DNA of 17,560 nt from Pseudomonadota bacterium. Lineage in GTDB: Bacteria; Pseudomonadota; Gammaproteobacteria; Xanthomonadales; Xanthomonadaceae. The translations under genes were made by a program, and so were the position numbers. Location of the stretch: the NCBI GenBank assembly GCA_023439425.1, contig JAEXNZ010000131.1:1-17560 (forward strand), written 5' to 3'. The notes beneath the pieces are model-generated. The model saw only the letters and a program-made list of their open reading frames with translations. It had not been told where the DNA came from and searched no databases. This document shows, piece after piece, positions 14,924-17,560 of this stretch (its first letter is position 1; every line of letters begins with the position of its first letter).

Positions 14924-17146
14924 ATGAAGCACCGCGTCCTGTCGTCCGCCATCGCCACCTTTGTGTTCGCCCCCGCCTGCGCCTTCGCGGAGGACGCCGC
15001 CACCCGAACCCCGATCGAACTCGACGAACTGCGCGTCACCGCCGAAAAGGGCAGAAGAACCGTCCTGGCCCCACTGCCCACCGACATCCTCAGCGGCGAC
15101 GCCCTGATGCACCGACGCCAAGGCGGCCTGGGCGAAACCCTCGCCGGCCTTCCCGGCGTGCATCTGGACAACTTCGGCGGCGGCGCGTCGCGCCCGGTCA
15201 TCCGTGGCCAGACACTGCCACGCATCGAAATCCTGAGCGACGGTGCCCCCGTGTTCGACGCCTCCTCGGTGTCGCCCGACCACGCCATCGGCACCGATCC
15301 GCTGCTGCTGGACGCCATCGAAGTAATTCGCGGCCCTGCCGCCGTGCTGTATGGCGGCAACGCCATGAACGGTGCCGTCAACCTGATAGACGGCCGCATT
15401 CCCACCCGGCTGCCTGAAAACGGCGTCACAGGCGCCGCAGAAGTACGTCTTGGCTCAGGCGATCAGGAAAAGACCGGCGTCGGCCGCATCACCGCCGGGG
15501 TAGGGCAGGTCGGCCTGCATGCAGAAGTCGCCCGCCACAATGCCGATGACTACGACATTCCCGGCGGGACCCTGCAGGACTCCTTCTCCGAAGGCACCAC
15601 CGCCTCGGCAGGTGCATCCTGGATCACGGAACGCGGCTACATTGGCGCAGCCTTCACCCGCCAGGACAGCAAGTACGGCCTGCCGGGGCACTCACACAAG
15701 AACGGCGTCTGCCACACCCACGGCATCGACCTGCATTGCGAGGCGCACGGCTCCTATGAGGATCCGTTCGGGTCGTCCGACGACCACACCGCCTACATCA
15801 AGGTGCGCAGCGAACGCACCGACGTCCGCGCCGATTATGACGATCCGCTACCGGGCTTCTCGCATGTGCGGCTGCGCCTGTCGCATACCGATTACCAGCA
15901 CGACGAGATCGATGGTCCGGCGCTGTTCAATCGCTACACCAACGAGGTGGACGACGGCCGCATCGAACTGACCCACAAGCCCCTGTTTGGCTTCACCGGC
16001 ACGTTCGGGGTCCAGTACACCGAGGGCACCTTCGGCGGCCTCAACGTCAACAACCTGCACGCGGCGTTCCCGGAGAACGGGTATGGCTTCGTGCCACCGA
16101 ACTACCAGAAGACCCGCAACAAGGCTGTCTTCCTCAGCGAATCACGCTCGTTCGGTCCCATCGACCTGGATATCGGTCTGCGCAAGGACTGGCGCGAGAT
16201 CCGCGTCCCCGTGCCCGAGTTCCGGGTCAACTTCACGCCCTTCTACGAAGAGCTGTTCGCCAGTTGGTACGGCCCGGACTGGAAGAACGTCATCAGGGAG
16301 TCGGACGTGGAGATCTTCCAGACAAGGAACCCGACCACCCGCCAGAATCCGTTCTCCGCATCGCTGGGTGCTACCTGGAACATCCGTGACGGCTACTCCG
16401 CTTCGTTGAACGTTGCCCGCACCGAACGCGCCCCCAGCGTCCGCGAGCTCTACGCCTACGGCAACAACCTGGCCTCCAACAGCTACGAAGTGGGCCTGGT
16501 CCGCTCCGGCAGCGTGTCCGACACCTTCCCCGACAGCCGTACCGACGTACTGGAAACGACCCGATCGGTCGATCTGACCTTCCGCAAGGTCGGCGGGCTG
16601 CTGGAGTACGAGGTGGGCGTGTTCCATCAGGACATCAAGGATTACGTGTTCGCGCGCCTGATCGAGACCGAGAACGAAACCGGCGTACCGCACAACTACC
16701 TGCTGTACACCGCCGCCGACGCGACGCTGAAGGGCGTCGATGGCCAGATCAGCCTGCAGTACGGTGCCGGCCACCGCACCACACTTTTCGGCGACTATGT
16801 GCGCGCCGACCTCAAGAGCGAGGACGACAACCTGCCGCGCATTCCTCCGGGGCGTCTCGGCGTACGCCATGCCTGGTCCAGCGGTCCGTACTCGCTTGAC
16901 GCCGAGTACTACCACACCTACGCGCAGAACCGGATTGCCTCGTATGAGACGCGAACCAAGGGCTACGACATGCTCAACGCCACCTTCGCGTACCGTCTGG
17001 AGCTTACCGAACGGCAGGCCGCCGAGTTCTACGTCCGCGCGACCAACCTGCTGAACAGAGAGGCGTACGTGCACACCTCGTTCGTCAAGGACCAGTCGCC
17101 CCTGCGCGGCCGCAGCATGGTACTGGGCGTGCGGTACACCTTCTAA
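14924..17146 (+). CDS. znuD: TonB-dependent zinc receptor, ZnuD type
   Basis: Outer-membrane TonB-dependent receptor of 740 residues. ATG 14924 opens a Sec signal ending AFA (20-22); an upstream TTG frame would cut into the Zur box and was rejected. The TonB box is probably DELRVTAEKG (34-43). The plug follows, with GLGETLAGLPGVHLDNFGGG (68-87), PVIRGQ (91-96) and IEVIRGPAAVLYGGNAMNGAVNLIDG (132-157). The barrel ends in the required aromatic residue (VRYTF). An external loop at 254-276 holds six His and two Cys (His256, 258, 264, 266, 271, 275; Cys263, 272), in the order GLPGHSH, CHTHG, LHC. ZnuD receptors have this loop to capture Zn(II). With the Zur-like box upstream, zinc uptake is well supported; a role in heme uptake as well is not excluded. 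Confidence 0.92.
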   Translation: MKHRVLSSAIATFVFAPACAFAEDAATRTPIELDELRVTAEKGRRTVLAPLPTDILSGDALMHRRQGGLGETLAGLPGVHLDNFGGGASRPVIRGQTLPRIEILSDGAPVFDASSVSPDHAIGTDPLLLDAIEVIRGPAAVLYGGNAMNGAVNLIDGRIPTRLPENGVTGAAEVRLGSGDQEKTGVGRITAGVGQVGLHAEVARHNADDYDIPGGTLQDSFSEGTTASAGASWITERGYIGAAFTRQDSKYGLPGHSHKNGVCHTHGIDLHCEAHGSYEDPFGSSDDHTAYIKVRSERTDVRADYDDPLPGFSHVRLRLSHTDYQHDEIDGPALFNRYTNEVDDGRIELTHKPLFGFTGTFGVQYTEGTFGGLNVNNLHAAFPENGYGFVPPNYQKTRNKAVFLSESRSFGPIDLDIGLRKDWREIRVPVPEFRVNFTPFYEELFASWYGPDWKNVIRESDVEIFQTRNPTTRQNPFSASLGATWNIRDGYSASLNVARTERAPSVRELYAYGNNLASNSYEVGLVRSGSVSDTFPDSRTDVLETTRSVDLTFRKVGGLLEYEVGVFHQDIKDYVFARLIETENETGVPHNYLLYTAADATLKGVDGQISLQYGAGHRTTLFGDYVRADLKSEDDNLPRIPPGRLGVRHAWSSGPYSLDAEYYHTYAQNRIASYETRTKGYDMLNATFAYRLELTERQAAEFYVRATNLLNREAYVHTSFVKDQSPLRGRSMVLGVRYTF

Positions 17147-17171
17147 CCCTATCTGAACCATCGACGCACCC

Positions 17172-17277
17172 GTAGAGCCGGGCTTGCCCGGCTGCTCTTC
17201 GCGCGATTCCCCGTAGAGCCGGGCTTGCCCGGCTGCTCTTCGCTGAGCAAACGGCAGCGGGGCAAGCCCCGCTCTAC
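17172..17277. repeat. SMAG/REP cluster between znuD and ltaE
   Basis: Three units lie in the 212-base gap. 17172-17194 and 17213-17235 are identical GAGCCGGGC-type copies on plus, each continuing with TGCTCTTCGC. 17255-17277 is a GAGCGGGGC-type copy on minus. The second and third face each other. The cluster begins about 25 bases after the znuD stop and is a likely transcript end. The remaining 81 bases before ltaE (17278-17358) must hold its promoter, but no clear motif was seen. Confidence 0.88.
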
Positions 17278-17358
17278 GTCCCACACCAGGATTCACCCGC
17301 CACCACCGGTCTGGATGAACGATACTTCCACGGCACTCACCCAACCAGACACCCGAAC

Positions 17359-17560
17359 ATGCAGTGGATCGACCTTCGCAGCGACACCGTCACCCAACCC
17401 ACGCCGGCAATGCGCGAGGCCATGGCTTCGGCCCAAGTAGGCGACGACGTCTACGGCGACGACCCCACGGTCATCCAACTTGAACAGCTCGCCGCTGACA
17501 TGCTGGGCAAAGAGGCCGCGCTGTTCGTCCCCACCGGCGTGTTCGGCAACCAGCTGGCCG
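17359..17560 (+). CDS. ltaE: L-threonine aldolase, low-specificity (partial, 5' part only)
   Basis: The first 67 codons of a PLP-dependent threonine aldolase, which splits L-threonine or L-allo-threonine to glycine and acetaldehyde. ATG 17359 begins MQWIDLRSDTVTQPTPAMRE, followed by AMASAQVGDDVYGDDPTV (21-38). DLRSDTVTxPT and VGDDVYGxDPT are the signature start of this family, and LFVPTGVFGNQLA (55-67) is the segment leading into the cofactor-binding region. The PLP lysine is beyond the window edge. No strong ribosome site is visible before the ATG, but the family start fits exactly. Confidence 0.93.
   Translation, partial: MQWIDLRSDTVTQPTPAMREAMASAQVGDDVYGDDPTVIQLEQLAADMLGKEAALFVPTGVFGNQLA

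Noticed and set aside
16142..17344. A 400-codon minus-strand frame antisense to znuD
   Set aside because: It runs through the REP cluster and has no domain, while the receptor barrel on plus is intact to its terminal Phe.

Overview
The window looks like chromosome of a Stenotrophomonas maltophilia-complex bacterium or a close Xanthomonadaceae relative. The evidence is high GC, dense ATGA/TGATG gene overlaps, and repeated 23-bp palindromes that begin with GTAG and match the SMAG/REP elements described in S. maltophilia. Both window edges cut genes (moaE on the left, ltaE on the right). No tRNA, rRNA, CRISPR array, insertion sequence or prophage gene was seen, and no gene-free stretch exceeds 300 bases.

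Region 1 (1-7895, all minus strand) is a nine-gene run read from right to left: paoA, paoB, paoC, moeA, moaA, moaC, mobA, moaD, moaE. The first three encode a PaoABC/YagTSR-type molybdo-iron-sulfur-flavin aldehyde oxidoreductase. The other six make the molybdenum cofactor: GTP to cPMP by MoaA/MoaC, sulfur insertion by MoaD/MoaE, Mo insertion by MoeA, nucleotide attachment by MobA. Enzyme and cofactor synthesis are therefore probably expressed together. No XdhC/PaoD-type chaperone, MoaB or Mog lies inside the window.

Region 2 (7896-10216) holds four items: a proline-rich outer-membrane lipoprotein with two related domains, an AraC-family regulator overlapping it tail to tail, a divergent small secreted DUF6265-type protein, and a perfect REP pair that probably ends the converging transcripts.

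Region 3 (10217-14688) is a methionine/sulfur locus. A metR-type LysR regulator and an MTHFR-family protein run left; an MsuE-type FMN reductase, a DUF1852 protein (MesX) and a short core methionine synthase (MesD) run right. MesD/MesX is a folate- and cobalamin-independent, oxygen-requiring methionine synthase system whose methyl donor was not known when it was described. This locus adds a flavin reductase, an MTHFR-like protein and a MetR-like box in the divergent promoter. It is the most interesting part of the window.

Region 4 (14689-17560) has two REP clusters flanking a ZnuD-type TonB-dependent zinc receptor. The receptor has a His/Cys-rich loop and a Zur-box-like palindrome upstream. 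It is followed by the start of L-threonine aldolase (ltaE).
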